Source: CAUPWF01 sp964367905
Lineage (GTDB): Bacteria; Bacillota; Clostridia; Lachnospirales; Lachnospiraceae
Reading direction: 5' to 3'
NCBI GenBank assembly: GCA_964367905.1
Contig: CAYIZP010000006.1
Span: forward strand, 1 to 64,000
DNA length: 64,000 nucleotides
The position numbers were made by a program, and so were the translations under genes. The notes beneath the pieces were generated by a model. It made no database searches, was not told the origin of the DNA, and saw nothing but the letters and a program-made list of their open reading frames with translations. Each line of letters starts with the position of its first letter. The stretch's first letter is position 1. This document shows, piece by piece, positions 7,660-17,406 of the stretch.

Positions 7660-9431
7660 TACAACTTCAACCCTAGTTCAGCCAATTGTTTCGGATCTAC
7701 CACATCCGGTGCTTGAGACATCAAGTCCGATGCGTCTTTGATTTTCGGGAATGCGATAACATCACGGATACTATCTTCTTTCGCCATTAACATTACTAAT
7801 CTATCCAATCCATATGCAAGTCCTGCATGTGGCGGTACTCCGTATTTGAATGCAGACAACAAGAAGCCAAACTGCTCTTCTGCCTCTTCTGGTGAAAACC
7901 CTAACATTTCAAACATCTTGCTTTGAATTTCGCTATTGAAGATTCTCACACTTCCGCCACCGATTTCGTTTCCATTTAATACGATGTCGTATGCCTTTGC
8001 TCTTACTCTTCCCGGATCTGTATCTAGGTATTGTAAGTCTTCTTCCATCGGCATGGTAAATGGATGATGCATGGCTGTGAATCTCTCTTGCTCTTCATTC
8101 CATTCTACAAGTGGGAATTCTGTTACCCATAAGAATTTATATTCGCTCTTATTTAAGAGTTCCATCTGTTTTGCTAATTCTAAACGTAAATTCCCCAGCA
8201 CATTCCATACTACAGAGTTCTTATCTGCTGCAAATAATAATAAATCTCCATTCTTACCATCCATTGCCGAAACTAAGGCCGTCATCTCTTCATCTGTCAT
8301 AAATTTTGCAAATGATGACTTCATACTTCCATCTTCTCCGATTGCGATGTAGGCAAGTCCTTTTGCGCCGAAGTCTTTTGCGAATTCTACTAATTTATCG
8401 ATTTTCTTTCTTGGCATGCTTCCTTGTCCTGTGGCATTGATTCCACGAACGCTTCCACCTGCTTCGATTGCTCCTTTGAATACTACAAACTCACAACCTT
8501 TTACCACATCCGTTACATCTGTAAGTTCCATTCCAAATCGAATATCTGGCTTGTCTGATCCATAACGGTTCATCGCATCATGCCAGCTCATTCTAGGTAT
8601 TGGCAATTCAACTTCTAATCCCAAGACCTCTTTAAATAATCTCTGTAACAATCTTTCATTTACTTCTAACACATCATCTACATCGACAAAAGAAAGTTCC
8701 ATATCTATCTGAGTGAACTCAGGTTGCCTATCCGCCCGTAAATCCTCATCGCGATAGCATTTCGCCAATTGGAAATATCTATCGTATCCCGAGCACATCA
8801 ACAATTGCTTGTAGATCTGTGGTGACTGTGGTAGCGCATAGAAAGACCCTTGGTGTACGCGTGATGGTACAAGGTAATCTCTTGCTCCTTCTGGAGTACT
8901 CTTGATTAAGGTTGGCGTTTCTATCTCAAGAAATCCCTCTTCTGCCAAGAATTGTCTTGTCAATGTAGCTACCTGACTTCTCATCATCATATTTTTCTGA
9001 AGATCTGGTCTACGTAGGTCTAGGTAACGATATTTCAATCGAAGTTCTTCTTTTGTCTTACTGTTTTCTTCAATTGGAAATGGTGGTGTCTCTGCCTCTG
9101 ATAAAATTCTTAACTCAGATGGTTTGATCTCAATCTCACCTGTCTTTAAGTTTTCGTTCACGGCTCCGCTTCTTGCCACTACTTCACCAACAACTGCTAC
9201 AACAAATTCACTTCTTAATTTTGAAGCCTTTTCTACTAATTCTGCACTATTGTTGTCATCGAATACGATTTGAAGAATTCCTGTTCGGTCTCTCAAATCA
9301 ACGAATACAATTCCTCCCTTATTACGGTTCTTTTGCACCCATCCCATAACGGTTACTGTCTCACCAATATTTTTACTTGTAATCTCTGCACAACGGTGCG
9401 TTCTCTTTAAACCATGCATTAATTCTGCCAT
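7659..9431 (-). CDS. aspS: Aspartyl-tRNA synthetase
   Basis: This class II synthetase charges tRNA-Asp. The 590-residue length and the inserted bacterial GAD domain identify the bacterial long form. Visible are the N-terminal OB fold (about 15-105, MGWVQKNRNKGGIVFVDLRD), motif 2 (CYRDEDLRADRQPEFTQID), the catalytic QSPQIYKQLLM region and motif 3 (GLAYGLDRLVMLM). It follows hisS by six bases, with GGAGGG overlapping the hisS stop. This hisS-aspS order is standard in Clostridia and Bacilli. Confidence 0.98.
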   Translation of the reverse strand: MAELMHGLKRTHRCAEITSKNIGETVTVMGWVQKNRNKGGIVFVDLRDRTGILQIVFDDNNSAELVEKASKLRSEFVVAVVGEVVARSGAVNENLKTGEIEIKPSELRILSEAETPPFPIEENSKTKEELRLKYRYLDLRRPDLQKNMMMRSQVATLTRQFLAEEGFLEIETPTLIKSTPEGARDYLVPSRVHQGSFYALPQSPQIYKQLLMCSGYDRYFQLAKCYRDEDLRADRQPEFTQIDMELSFVDVDDVLEVNERLLQRLFKEVLGLEVELPIPRMSWHDAMNRYGSDKPDIRFGMELTDVTDVVKGCEFVVFKGAIEAGGSVRGINATGQGSMPRKKIDKLVEFAKDFGAKGLAYIAIGEDGSMKSSFAKFMTDEEMTALVSAMDGKNGDLLLFAADKNSVVWNVLGNLRLELAKQMELLNKSEYKFLWVTEFPLVEWNEEQERFTAMHHPFTMPMEEDLQYLDTDPGRVRAKAYDIVLNGNEIGGGSVRIFNSEIQSKMFEMLGFSPEEAEEQFGFLLSAFKYGVPPHAGLAYGLDRLVMLMAKEDSIRDVIAFPKIKDASDLMSQAPDVVDPKQLAELGLKL

Positions 9432-9437
9432 CGTTTC

Positions 9438-10688
9438 TTAACCCTCCCATATCTCTACAATTTCTTCATAACCTTCAGTTGCTAACTGTTCCTTTTGGAA
9501 CTTCTTATTCTTCTTCATATTTAGGATTGTTACCTGTTTTCCTGCTTCTCTATCTGATTTCGCAGCTGCAAATGTCTCAAGCATCTTCTCAGAAGATAAG
9601 TTCTTCGCTAAAAGATATGCTTTCTTCTCTCTTTGCTTCGGTAATTGGTACCCATTCTCTAGTAGAATCATTACGATTCTCTCAAACCCAATGGAGAATC
9701 CACAAGCAGGTGTGGCTTGTCCTGTAAATAATCCAATCATCTTGTCATAACGTCCGCCACCAGCTACCGCTCCACCGAATTCATCCATTCGAACTTCGAA
9801 GATTGTGCCCGTATAATATGCCTGTCCGCGTACCAACGTAGGATCAAAAGCCAAACGAAACTCTGCGTCTTTTGCTACTTCTACACTTGACATAATCATT
9901 TCTAATCTAGATGCTGTATCACCGTCCAAATGTTCTCCCAAGGTAGAGACTAGGTTCTTCAGCCCTTGTATATCTTGAGACACTGAATCGAATAACTGTA
10001 GATATTTCCGCACATTCTCCGATTCATACCCCAGTTCAACCAATTCCTTTTCTACACCTTCTGCACCAATCTTATCCATCTTATCTAGGATTACAAAAAC
10101 TTCTTCATAATCCTTTTGTTCAAACCCGCAATAAGAAGCCATGGCTCTGAGCATATTTCTATCATTGATACAAACTGTAAAATTCTTGAAATTCAACTTT
10201 CCTAACATGGTAGTTGTGGCAAGAATCAATTCGATCTCCGATAGACAGCTTCCTTCTCCTAGGATATCGATATCGCATTGAGAAAATTGTCGATATCGCC
10301 CTTTTTGCGGACGGTCTGCCCTCCAAACACTTCCGATCTGTAATGCCTTGAATGGAGAAGGCAACTCATTAGAATAATTCGCATAATATCTGGCAAGTGG
10401 AACCGTCAAGTCATAACGGAGCCCTCCGTCCACCACTTGGCTCTCTTCGGTTGCCGATTCTATCTTCAATTTCTCTCCACGTTTCAGAATCTTGAAGATT
10501 AACTTCTCATTATCCCCACCTTGTTTGCTACATAGATTCTCTATATGCTCAACACATGGTGTCTCCATAGATACGAACCCATATGTCTTATAAGTTTCCT
10601 TGATTAGGTGAATCAGGTAATCTCTGATTTCCATTTCATTCGGGAAAATATCCTTCATTCCCGTAACAGGTTTCTTCTTTAATGCCAT
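9438..10688 (-). CDS. hisS: Histidyl-tRNA synthetase
   Basis: This class II synthetase charges tRNA-His. The 416-residue protein has motif 1 near GMKDIFP, motif 2 SVWRADRPQKGRYRQFSQCD, the histidine-A motif LVRGQAYYTGTIFEV (LVRGLDYYTGTVFE in most species) and motif 3 GFSIGFERI. The C-terminal anticodon domain is present (KAYLLAKNL to the end). Reading LVRGQAYY instead of LVRGLDYY is a mild variation. The start overlaps the hemZ stop by ten bases, so translation is probably coupled. Confidence 0.97.
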   Translation of the reverse strand: MALKKKPVTGMKDIFPNEMEIRDYLIHLIKETYKTYGFVSMETPCVEHIENLCSKQGGDNEKLIFKILKRGEKLKIESATEESQVVDGGLRYDLTVPLARYYANYSNELPSPFKALQIGSVWRADRPQKGRYRQFSQCDIDILGEGSCLSEIELILATTTMLGKLNFKNFTVCINDRNMLRAMASYCGFEQKDYEEVFVILDKMDKIGAEGVEKELVELGYESENVRKYLQLFDSVSQDIQGLKNLVSTLGEHLDGDTASRLEMIMSSVEVAKDAEFRLAFDPTLVRGQAYYTGTIFEVRMDEFGGAVAGGGRYDKMIGLFTGQATPACGFSIGFERIVMILLENGYQLPKQREKKAYLLAKNLSSEKMLETFAAAKSDREAGKQVTILNMKKNKKFQKEQLATEGYEEIVEIWEG

Positions 10689-12121
10689 AACCTTTCTTCC
10701 TTTCGTTTCATTATATCCTTGATGGTGCTCATATACTGATGTACATCTTTTGGATTCTCAATTCTCTCAATCTTCTTGTCATTACCTCTGCCGACTAACT
10801 TCGTTGTCGCTCCAGCTCCGACAGCTATAATGGATTGCTTTTCCTCCATAATAAGTATATTGTAAATTCCCGCTTTGTCAACCTTTGCATATCCAACATT
10901 TTCATAATTTCCAGCAATATTCTTCTGGCGATACAGATAATATGGTAGCAATTCGTGATTTCTAGCCGCTTTTTCTATCTGTCTTAACATTTCTCCGATT
11001 GAATTCTCTTGCGAATTCTCCTCCTGTATATCCACCTTATTCTGGTTTAGGATAGATGCTCTCTTCATAGCAAGGGAATGAACGGTTAGATTGTCTGGTT
11101 CTAGGCTCAATATCTTCTCCAACGAATCCACCACATCTGAGACAGTCTCACCTGGTAGACCTACAATCATATCCATATTAATATTATCGAATCCTAATTC
11201 CCGCGCCAATTGATAGATTTGATAGATTTCTTCCGCGGAATGATCTCTTCCAATCTGCTTCAATGTCTTCTCTTGCATGGTCTGGGGATTGATGGAAATA
11301 CGACTCACAGGATATTGTTTCATCACCTCTAATTTCCCGCGGGTAATGGTATCTGGTCGCCCAGCTTCTATAGTAAATTCCTGCAAGTGTTCCAAGTCAA
11401 AACTATTGCAAATCGATGATAGTAATCGTTCTAATTGTCTAGCCGACAAAGACGTTGGAGTTCCCCCACCGATATAGATAGTATCTAGTGTCTTACGCTC
11501 CGATAACCTAGCAACCGCAGTCAATTCTTCGATTAATACATCTACATATTCATCCACTCGATCTTCCCACTTATGAAGGGGATATGCGGTAAATGAACAA
11601 TAAGAACATCTGGATTTGCAAAATGGAATACCGATATATAAGCTATATCCATCTTCATAGTCAATCTGATCTAAGAGCTGTCGCTCTCTCTCTGCTATCT
11701 CTGCTGATAACCGTGCCTTGGCTTCCTCCATCTTATAATACTCTGTGAATTCCTTCACGGTATCCTCTATACTTGCACCCGCATCTAACCGATTCATAAA
11801 AAGTTTGGTAGGGCGAACGCCTGTGAGAATCCCCCATTCAGGTCTCTTCCCAGTATAATGATTGAATGCCTCAAATACTTGGATATTGATATCATGTTTT
11901 CGGGTTTTTTTCATCTGAGATTCAATACCCGACTCCGAAACGTCGACATCAATCTGCAAAATATCATGAACTTCACCGCAATCATGCTCCTCTACAATCT
12001 TCAAAAAGAAATCAAATTCTCCGTTCACATCGACCTGTATCTCTGTGTTTGGTCTATAAATCTTCACCAAATGAAACACATCATATCTGTATAATTCTTC
12101 TCTCAGAAAAATCTTTATCAT
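10679..12121 (-). CDS. hemZ: HemZ, coproporphyrinogen dehydrogenase-like radical SAM protein
   Basis: HemZ is a radical SAM protein of the oxygen-independent coproporphyrinogen oxidase family; its exact reaction is unsettled. The cluster motif CxxxCxxC is seen as CKSRCSYC near residue 170, followed by the SAM-binding GGGTPT. An N-terminal extension of about 165 residues is specific to HemZ. ATG 12121 is chosen, with GGAGG five bases upstream; the longer frame would begin with TTG inside that ribosome site. Length is 480 aa. It lies between the MBL hydrolase and hisS in a tight run of genes. Confidence 0.93.
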   Translation of the reverse strand: MIKIFLREELYRYDVFHLVKIYRPNTEIQVDVNGEFDFFLKIVEEHDCGEVHDILQIDVDVSESGIESQMKKTRKHDINIQVFEAFNHYTGKRPEWGILTGVRPTKLFMNRLDAGASIEDTVKEFTEYYKMEEAKARLSAEIAERERQLLDQIDYEDGYSLYIGIPFCKSRCSYCSFTAYPLHKWEDRVDEYVDVLIEELTAVARLSERKTLDTIYIGGGTPTSLSARQLERLLSSICNSFDLEHLQEFTIEAGRPDTITRGKLEVMKQYPVSRISINPQTMQEKTLKQIGRDHSAEEIYQIYQLARELGFDNINMDMIVGLPGETVSDVVDSLEKILSLEPDNLTVHSLAMKRASILNQNKVDIQEENSQENSIGEMLRQIEKAARNHELLPYYLYRQKNIAGNYENVGYAKVDKAGIYNILIMEEKQSIIAVGAGATTKLVGRGNDKKIERIENPKDVHQYMSTIKDIMKRKEERLWH

Positions 12122-12139
12122 TTCATCCTCCAAAACTCA

Positions 12140-12175
12140 ATTAGGGACAGAGTTCTAAACACTCTCGTCCCCAAT
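12140..12175. repeat. Dispersed palindromic repeat, diverged copy within a gene end
   Basis: ATTAGGGACAGAGT and ACTCTCGTCCCCAAT form an imperfect inverted repeat of the same family as the type A copies. The last five codons and the TAG stop of the upstream MBL hydrolase (IGDESV end) are read from this repeat, so insertion or drift of the element set the present C-terminus of that protein. Confidence 0.7.
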
Positions 12176-12760
12176 CATCGTCGTCATCATATGTCCCGGA
12201 TATACGACTACTTCCTTCGGCAATATTAGTAATTTCTCGCGGATACTTTGAATCAATGTCGAATAACTACCTGTCGGTAAATCAGTCCTTCCAATGTCTC
12301 TGCAGAACAATGTATCCCCTGTAAACACTTTCTTCTCCGCCTCAAAATAATAGCAACATCCACCGATGGTATGTCCTGGTGTTGTGATGACTTTAATCCG
12401 AAACCCTGCCATTTCCAACACTTCTCCATCCTTCACGCTGTTCGTTTTTTCCACCTTAATCTGTTTGCCTACTTGAATCGATGCATTCATCCTAGGATCT
12501 GTAAGTAGCACATCTTCTGCGTCTGTTGCATAGATTGGCGCTCTGTATTTTTCCTGCAATGCATTCACTCCCATGATATGGTCAAAATGTCCATGTGTTA
12601 GAAGAATTCCTTTTAATTCCAATCCTTCTTTCTCAAAATAATCCACAAACTGACTTGGTGTGTCTGCTGGATCGATGACCAATGCTTCCCTCGTCTCTTC
12701 TTTTATAATTACATAGGTATTTGTCTCTACCATTCCAAGTACAAATGTTTCTAATCTCAT
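12155..12760 (-). CDS. MBL-fold metallo-hydrolase (glyoxalase II-like)
   Basis: The 201-residue enzyme has the metallo-beta-lactamase motif THGHFDHIMG (HxHxDH, about residue 56), a second His in TTPGHTIGG, the metal-bridging Asp in FTGDTLFCRDIGRTD and a final His in YPGHMM. This layout fits the YcbL/GloB-like hydroxyacylglutathione-hydrolase family, but the true substrate in Clostridia is not known. The gene sits between relA and hemZ, a conserved position in Lachnospiraceae. Its last residues are encoded by a dispersed repeat. Confidence 0.9.
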   Translation of the reverse strand: MRLETFVLGMVETNTYVIIKEETREALVIDPADTPSQFVDYFEKEGLELKGILLTHGHFDHIMGVNALQEKYRAPIYATDAEDVLLTDPRMNASIQVGKQIKVEKTNSVKDGEVLEMAGFRIKVITTPGHTIGGCCYYFEAEKKVFTGDTLFCRDIGRTDLPTGSYSTLIQSIREKLLILPKEVVVYPGHMMTTMIGDESV

Positions 12761-12782
12761 TTCTAACTCCTATCTGCCTGTC

Positions 12783-15089
12783 TTATCCCGCAGAGCGCTC
12801 GATGTCCATAACGCCCTCAATTCCTCTAAGCTGTGTCATGATTTTTGCCAATTCATGTCTACCATGAACCACAAAGCCAACTTCCATCGTAGCAATTCCT
12901 TGCTTACTAGTTCTAGTATTGACATTTTTCACGTTGGTTTTATTCTCTGTAAATGTTCTAGAAACATCTAAGAGTAAGCCTTGTCTATCCTGGGCGAATA
13001 TCTTCACATCCACAAAATACTGTGCCTGATGTTCTTCCTCCACTTCCCACTCAGCCTCTAATAGTCTAGCACGTTCAATCCCAGAGAGATTCATCATATT
13101 GATACAGTCCGTCCTATGAATCGATAACCCTCTCCCCCGTGTAACAAAACCGATAATTTCATCCCCTGGCACTGGGCTACAACATCTAGAGAACCGTACT
13201 GCTACATCATCCAGGCCTTTCACAACAATTCCACTCTTGCTCTTTGTTGTCTTGCTTTCCTGATGCCGTTCTACTTTAGTGTTATTTTCTGCTATCTGCG
13301 CTAGGACTTCTTCGTTTGTCTGTACCTTCTTATGTTCCTTCTCAAACTCTTCAAAAAGTCGGTTTACAATCTGCCCTTCTTTCATGCCACCATGACCGAT
13401 GGTTGCCATCAAGGCTTCCCAATTTTGAAATCCATATTTCCTTATAATCACCTCTTGGTACTTTGGTTTCGTCAGTTCGGTCCATACGATGCTATGTGCC
13501 TTTGCATATGCGGCACACATCTCTTTGCCTTTTACGATGTTCTCTTCTTTGAATTCCTTTTTGAACCACTGATTAATCTTATTTTTTGCCTGTGTCGATT
13601 TCACGATACTCAACCAATCACGACTTGGACCCTTCGAATTCTGAGAAGTCATAATCTCCACACGATCACCGTTTTGTAACTTATGGTCGATGTTAACCAA
13701 CTTACCATTCACTCTAGCCCCTACCATCTTATTCCCTACGGCACTGTGTATCGCATAGGCAAAATCAATTGGATTCGAACCCGCAGCAAGGTTTTTCACA
13801 TCCCCATTCGGCGTGAAACAATACACCTCTTCGGAGAATAAGTCTAAATCCCCCTTTAATAGATTCAAGAATTCCTTGTTATCTGTCATGTCTCTCTGCC
13901 ACTCTAGAATCTGGCGGAGCCATGTAAGCTTCTCCTCTTCTTGAATCTTTACGTCTGTATTGTCATTTGTTTCTTTGTATTTCCAATGGGCTGCAATCCC
14001 ATATTCCGCAGTCTTATGCATCTCTGCTGTTCGAATCTGTACCTCGAAGGGTTCCCCCTTCTTACTCACTAGAGTCGTATGCAAGGATTGATACATATTC
14101 GCCTTCGGCATCGCAATATAGTCCTTGAATCTTCCAGGAATCGGTCTGTAATTTTCGTGAATTACCCCTAGTGCTGCGTAACAATCTCTTACACTATCTA
14201 CTATAATTCGTACCGCGAATAAATCATATACTTCATCTACAATTTTGTTTTGATTCACCATCTTCTTATAAATACTGAAGAAATGCTTCACACGTCCATA
14301 TATCTGTGCTTCTATCTTCGCCTCTGTCATGATTCCTTCTACTTCATCGATGATAGATTGGACAAACTCTTCCCTTTGATGGCTTCTTGCATTAATCTGG
14401 TCAACCAAATCTGCATACGTATCTGGTTTCAGATATTGAAGGGATAAATCATCCAATTCTGTCTTGATTTTTGATATCCCTAGTCGTTGTGCAATCGGTG
14501 CATAGATATCCATCGTCTCTCTGGCTTTTTCCTTTTGCTTCTCTGGAGTCATAAATTCCAAAGTACGCATATTATGCAAACGATCGGCAAGCTTTATGAT
14601 GATAACACGGATATCTCTGGCCATAGCGAGAAACATTTTCCTAAGATTTTCCGCTTGAACTTCAATCTTATCCGCAGAATAAGACAGCTGTCCCAGTTTT
14701 GTAACCCCATCTACAAGCAAGGCAACTTCATTTCCAAATTGCTGACAGACATCATCATAAGTCATAATGGTATCTTCTACTACGTCATGTAATAAACCTG
14801 CTACAATCGTTTCTTTATCCATCTCCAAATCCGCGAGGATATAACACACCCATAATGGATGGATAATATAAGGTTCACCCGACTTTCTTCGTTGATCTTT
14901 ATGTGCAGCATATGCGATATCAAATGCATTTTTCAAAATTGTAACATCTGCAGAAGGGTGGTATTTTCGTACTCGATTCACTAATTTTTGATAGAGTTGC
15001 TGTGGATCCTGATAATCTTCTTCCTGCAATTCAACTTCTTGTATCAAACTCGTTGTCTTATTCTTCTTCTCAATAATTCTATCAAACAT
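12783..15089 (-). CDS. relA: Bifunctional (p)ppGpp synthetase/hydrolase
   Basis: This long Rel enzyme makes and degrades the stringent-response alarmone. The 768 residues carry, in order, the HD hydrolase domain (HDVVEDT near 100; RLHNMRTL), the synthetase domain (RFKDYIAMPKANMYQSLHTT near 335), the TGS domain (about 430-490; DFAYAIHSAVGNKM), the conserved Cys region (RFSRCCSPVPGDEI) and a C-terminal ACT domain. An intact HD motif argues that both activities are kept. Start ATG follows GGAGG by seven bases. It is 38 bp downstream of apt, a pairing typical of Firmicutes. Confidence 0.97.
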   Translation of the reverse strand: MFDRIIEKKNKTTSLIQEVELQEEDYQDPQQLYQKLVNRVRKYHPSADVTILKNAFDIAYAAHKDQRRKSGEPYIIHPLWVCYILADLEMDKETIVAGLLHDVVEDTIMTYDDVCQQFGNEVALLVDGVTKLGQLSYSADKIEVQAENLRKMFLAMARDIRVIIIKLADRLHNMRTLEFMTPEKQKEKARETMDIYAPIAQRLGISKIKTELDDLSLQYLKPDTYADLVDQINARSHQREEFVQSIIDEVEGIMTEAKIEAQIYGRVKHFFSIYKKMVNQNKIVDEVYDLFAVRIIVDSVRDCYAALGVIHENYRPIPGRFKDYIAMPKANMYQSLHTTLVSKKGEPFEVQIRTAEMHKTAEYGIAAHWKYKETNDNTDVKIQEEEKLTWLRQILEWQRDMTDNKEFLNLLKGDLDLFSEEVYCFTPNGDVKNLAAGSNPIDFAYAIHSAVGNKMVGARVNGKLVNIDHKLQNGDRVEIMTSQNSKGPSRDWLSIVKSTQAKNKINQWFKKEFKEENIVKGKEMCAAYAKAHSIVWTELTKPKYQEVIIRKYGFQNWEALMATIGHGGMKEGQIVNRLFEEFEKEHKKVQTNEEVLAQIAENNTKVERHQESKTTKSKSGIVVKGLDDVAVRFSRCCSPVPGDEIIGFVTRGRGLSIHRTDCINMMNLSGIERARLLEAEWEVEEEHQAQYFVDVKIFAQDRQGLLLDVSRTFTENKTNVKNVNTRTSKQGIATMEVGFVVHGRHELAKIMTQLRGIEGVMDIERSAG

Positions 15090-15127
15090 ACCATAACCTC
15101 CTTTTTTCGTATTCGCATCCTAACCTT

Positions 15128-15652
15128 TTACTTTCCTTCATAGGCGATGACTGCCTCTGTATTATAACCTTGTAATTTTTTTCTACCCTCAAGGCCTTTA
15201 AGTTCCATAATATACACAATCTTCACCACTTCACCACCAAGTTCTTCGATTAATTCAATCATTGCCTTTGTGGTTCCTCCTGTGGCTAGTAAATCATCTA
15301 CAATTACCACTTTCTGCCCTGGCTTAATCGCATTTTTATGAATTTCTATTGTGGCTGTTCCATACTCTAGTTCATATTCTTTTTCAATTGTCTCGCAAGG
15401 CAACTTCCCTTTCTTACGAACAAGAATAAAAGGTTTCTTTAGATTATATGCCAGTGGCATTCCAAAGATAAACCCTCTAGATTCTGGTCCCACAAGTAAA
15501 TCAAACTCCAATCCTTCCATCTTTTCCTGCAAAGAATCAATTGCTAATGCCAATCCGTCAGCATCCTCTAATATGCTAGTTACATCTCTAAATATAATTC
15601 CTTCATGTGGAAAATCCACGATACTTCTTACATATTCTTCTAATTTCTTCAT
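15128..15652 (-). CDS. apt: Adenine phosphoribosyltransferase
   Basis: This salvages adenine to AMP using PRPP. The 174-residue protein shows the PRPP-binding motif VVIVDDLLATGGT (about 118-130), the GPESRGFIFG loop and the adenine-side FPHEGIIFRD start. Length is typical (170-175). It is the first gene of the apt-relA-hemZ-hisS-aspS run and lies directly behind a sigma-A promoter (15688-15716) and the terminator of the ABC-F gene. Confidence 0.97.
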   Translation of the reverse strand: MKKLEEYVRSIVDFPHEGIIFRDVTSILEDADGLALAIDSLQEKMEGLEFDLLVGPESRGFIFGMPLAYNLKKPFILVRKKGKLPCETIEKEYELEYGTATIEIHKNAIKPGQKVVIVDDLLATGGTTKAMIELIEELGGEVVKIVYIMELKGLEGRKKLQGYNTEAVIAYEGK

Positions 15653-15687
15653 CTGTTTCCTCCAAAATATATGAGATTAATAGATTT

Positions 15688-15716
15688 ATTATAACACCAT
15701 TCTCCAATTCTTACAA
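15688..15716 (-). promoter_or_regulatory. Promoter of the apt-relA-hisS-aspS run
   Basis: On the minus strand TTGTAA (15716-15711), a 17-base spacer and a perfect TATAAT (15693-15688) precede apt by about 36 bases. GGAGG follows just before the ATG. Confidence 0.7.
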
Positions 15717-15758
15717 CAAAAAAACAATGTTTGCAATCATAGAAAACATTGTTTTTTG
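15717..15758 (-). terminator. Bidirectional terminator behind the ABC-F gene
   Basis: ACAAAAAAACAATGTTT and AAACATTGTTTTTTGT form a stem with a loop GCAATCATAGA. On the minus strand it ends in a run of T and lies 13 bases behind the ABC-F stop; the plus strand also has a T run. Confidence 0.85.
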
Positions 15759-15770
15759 TTCTACTTCTTC

Positions 15771-17333
15771 TTATAATATTTTTGTCGTCCACTTGGAGCA
15801 ATCCCAGACTTCATTCACTACATCTTGATAGAATTCTGGCTCATGACAAATCAACAGAATGCTCCCTCTATAATCCAATAAGGCTCTCTTCAATTCTTCC
15901 TTTGCATCTACATCCAAGTGATTGGTAGGCTCATCTAATAACAAGATATTGGTATCACGATTAATCAGCTTGCATAATCTGACCTTCGCCTGCTCTCCTC
16001 CACTCAATACCCTTACTTGGCTTTCAATGTGCTTGGTGGTCAATCCACATTTTGCCAATGCCGAACGTACTTGATATTGCGTATAAGAAGGGAACTCCTC
16101 CCATATTTCATCAATGCATGTCCTCTTGTTCTCACCTTTAATCTCCTGCTCGAAATAGCCAATCTCAAGATTTTCTCCCAATTCACTACTTCCCTGTAGT
16201 GCTGGAATCAACCCCAATATACTCCTAAGCAGTGTTGTCTTTCCAATTCCATTGGCACCCACCAAAGCAATCTTATGTCCACGTTCCATCGCCAGACTCA
16301 ATGGCTTAGACAAGGGTTCATTCTTGTCATATCCGATTACTAAGTCCTTTGTTTCAAATATGTACTTCCCTGGAGTCTTCCCATAACGGAATCGAAATTC
16401 TGGTTTCGGTCTCTCTACCGCTAATTCAATGACATCCATCTTGTCCAACTTCTTCTGTCTCGACATCGCCATATTTCTAGTCGACACTCTGGCCTTATTT
16501 CTTGCAACAAAGTCTTTCAGGCTGTCAATCTCCTGTTGTTGTTTTCGATAAGCCGCTTCTAACTGGGACTTCTTCACTGCATAAACTTCTTGAAATTTAT
16601 CATAATCCCCTACGTATCTATTTAGCTCTTGGTTCTCCATATGGTAAATCAAGTTGATTACACTGTTCAAGAATGGAATATCATGAGATATCAATATAAA
16701 TGCATTCTCATAATCCAACAAGTAACGCTTTAACCACTCTATATGCTGCTCATCCAAATAGTTTGTCGGCTCATCTAATAACAAAATATCTGGCTTCTCT
16801 AGCAACAATTTAGCCAACAAGACCTTCGTCCTCTGTCCGCCACTTAAGTCCATAACATCCTTCTCTAACCCTACATCTAATAACCCTAATGCTCTCGCCA
16901 CTTCCTCCACCTTCGCATCAATCACATAAAAATCATGTAAGGTAAGCGTATCTTGAATCGTCCCAAGAGTTTCCATCAATTCCATCATCTTCTCTTCATC
17001 TGCATCTCCAAGTGAGTTACAGATTTCATTCATCTCTTCTTCTAGTTCGAACAGATGTGAAAATGCAGATTTCAACACATCTCGAATGGTCATCCCCTTC
17101 TCCAAGCTCGTATGCTGATCTAAGTAGCCAACTCGGACATTCTTCGACCATTCAACCTTCCCCTCATCTGGTTGAAGGGAGCCAGTTATTATATTCATAA
17201 AAGTAGACTTTCCTTCTCCATTGGCTCCAATTAATCCAATGTGCTCCCCCTTCAATAGGCGAAACGAAACGTCTTGAAAAATCGCACGGTCACCAAAGCC
17301 GTGAGTCAAATGTTCCACATTTAATATACTCAT
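15771..17333 (-). CDS. ABC-F family ATPase (YkpA/YbiT-like)
   Basis: Two ABC ATPase domains in one 520-residue soluble chain, with no membrane segments, mark an ABC-F protein acting on ribosomes. Walker A motifs are GANGEGKST (about 36) and GANGIGKTT (about 352); signatures are LSGGQRTK and LSGGEQAK; Walker B motifs are ILLLDEPTNYLD and ILLLDEPTNHLD. The linker with RNKARVSTRNMAMSRQ is basic. The linker and tail resemble housekeeping YkpA/YbiT more than antibiotic-protection members, but that subclass call is an inference. A terminator follows and a dispersed repeat precedes the gene. Confidence 0.9.
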   Translation of the reverse strand: MSILNVEHLTHGFGDRAIFQDVSFRLLKGEHIGLIGANGEGKSTFMNIITGSLQPDEGKVEWSKNVRVGYLDQHTSLEKGMTIRDVLKSAFSHLFELEEEMNEICNSLGDADEEKMMELMETLGTIQDTLTLHDFYVIDAKVEEVARALGLLDVGLEKDVMDLSGGQRTKVLLAKLLLEKPDILLLDEPTNYLDEQHIEWLKRYLLDYENAFILISHDIPFLNSVINLIYHMENQELNRYVGDYDKFQEVYAVKKSQLEAAYRKQQQEIDSLKDFVARNKARVSTRNMAMSRQKKLDKMDVIELAVERPKPEFRFRYGKTPGKYIFETKDLVIGYDKNEPLSKPLSLAMERGHKIALVGANGIGKTTLLRSILGLIPALQGSSELGENLEIGYFEQEIKGENKRTCIDEIWEEFPSYTQYQVRSALAKCGLTTKHIESQVRVLSGGEQAKVRLCKLINRDTNILLLDEPTNHLDVDAKEELKRALLDYRGSILLICHEPEFYQDVVNEVWDCSKWTTKIL

Positions 17334-17347
17334 AAGTTCTCCTTTTT

Positions 17348-17406
17348 ATTGGGGACGGAGGTTATCGTCGAAAACCTCCGTCCCCAACGAAATAATCCCT
17401 GTCCCC
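17348..17406. repeat. Dispersed palindromic repeat, type A copy 2
   Basis: The hairpin ATTGGGGACGGAGGTT / AACCTCCGTCCCCAA (17348-17363 and 17373-17387) is followed by the standard tail ending ATCCCTGTCCCC. The inner stem differs from copies 1, 3 and 4 (GGAGGTT instead of GTAGTTTTT) but remains fully paired. Its end touches the stop codon of the DUF6512 gene (17406-17408). Confidence 0.88.

Noticed and set aside
6133..15652. T-box leaders for hisS or aspS
   Set aside because: Both genes are internal to a closely spaced run (overlap or 6-bp gaps), leaving no room for a T-box; none was seen before apt either.
15771..17333. ABC-F protein as antibiotic-resistance factor
   Set aside because: The linker lacks the long antibiotic-protection extension, and the sequence resembles housekeeping YkpA/YbiT proteins.
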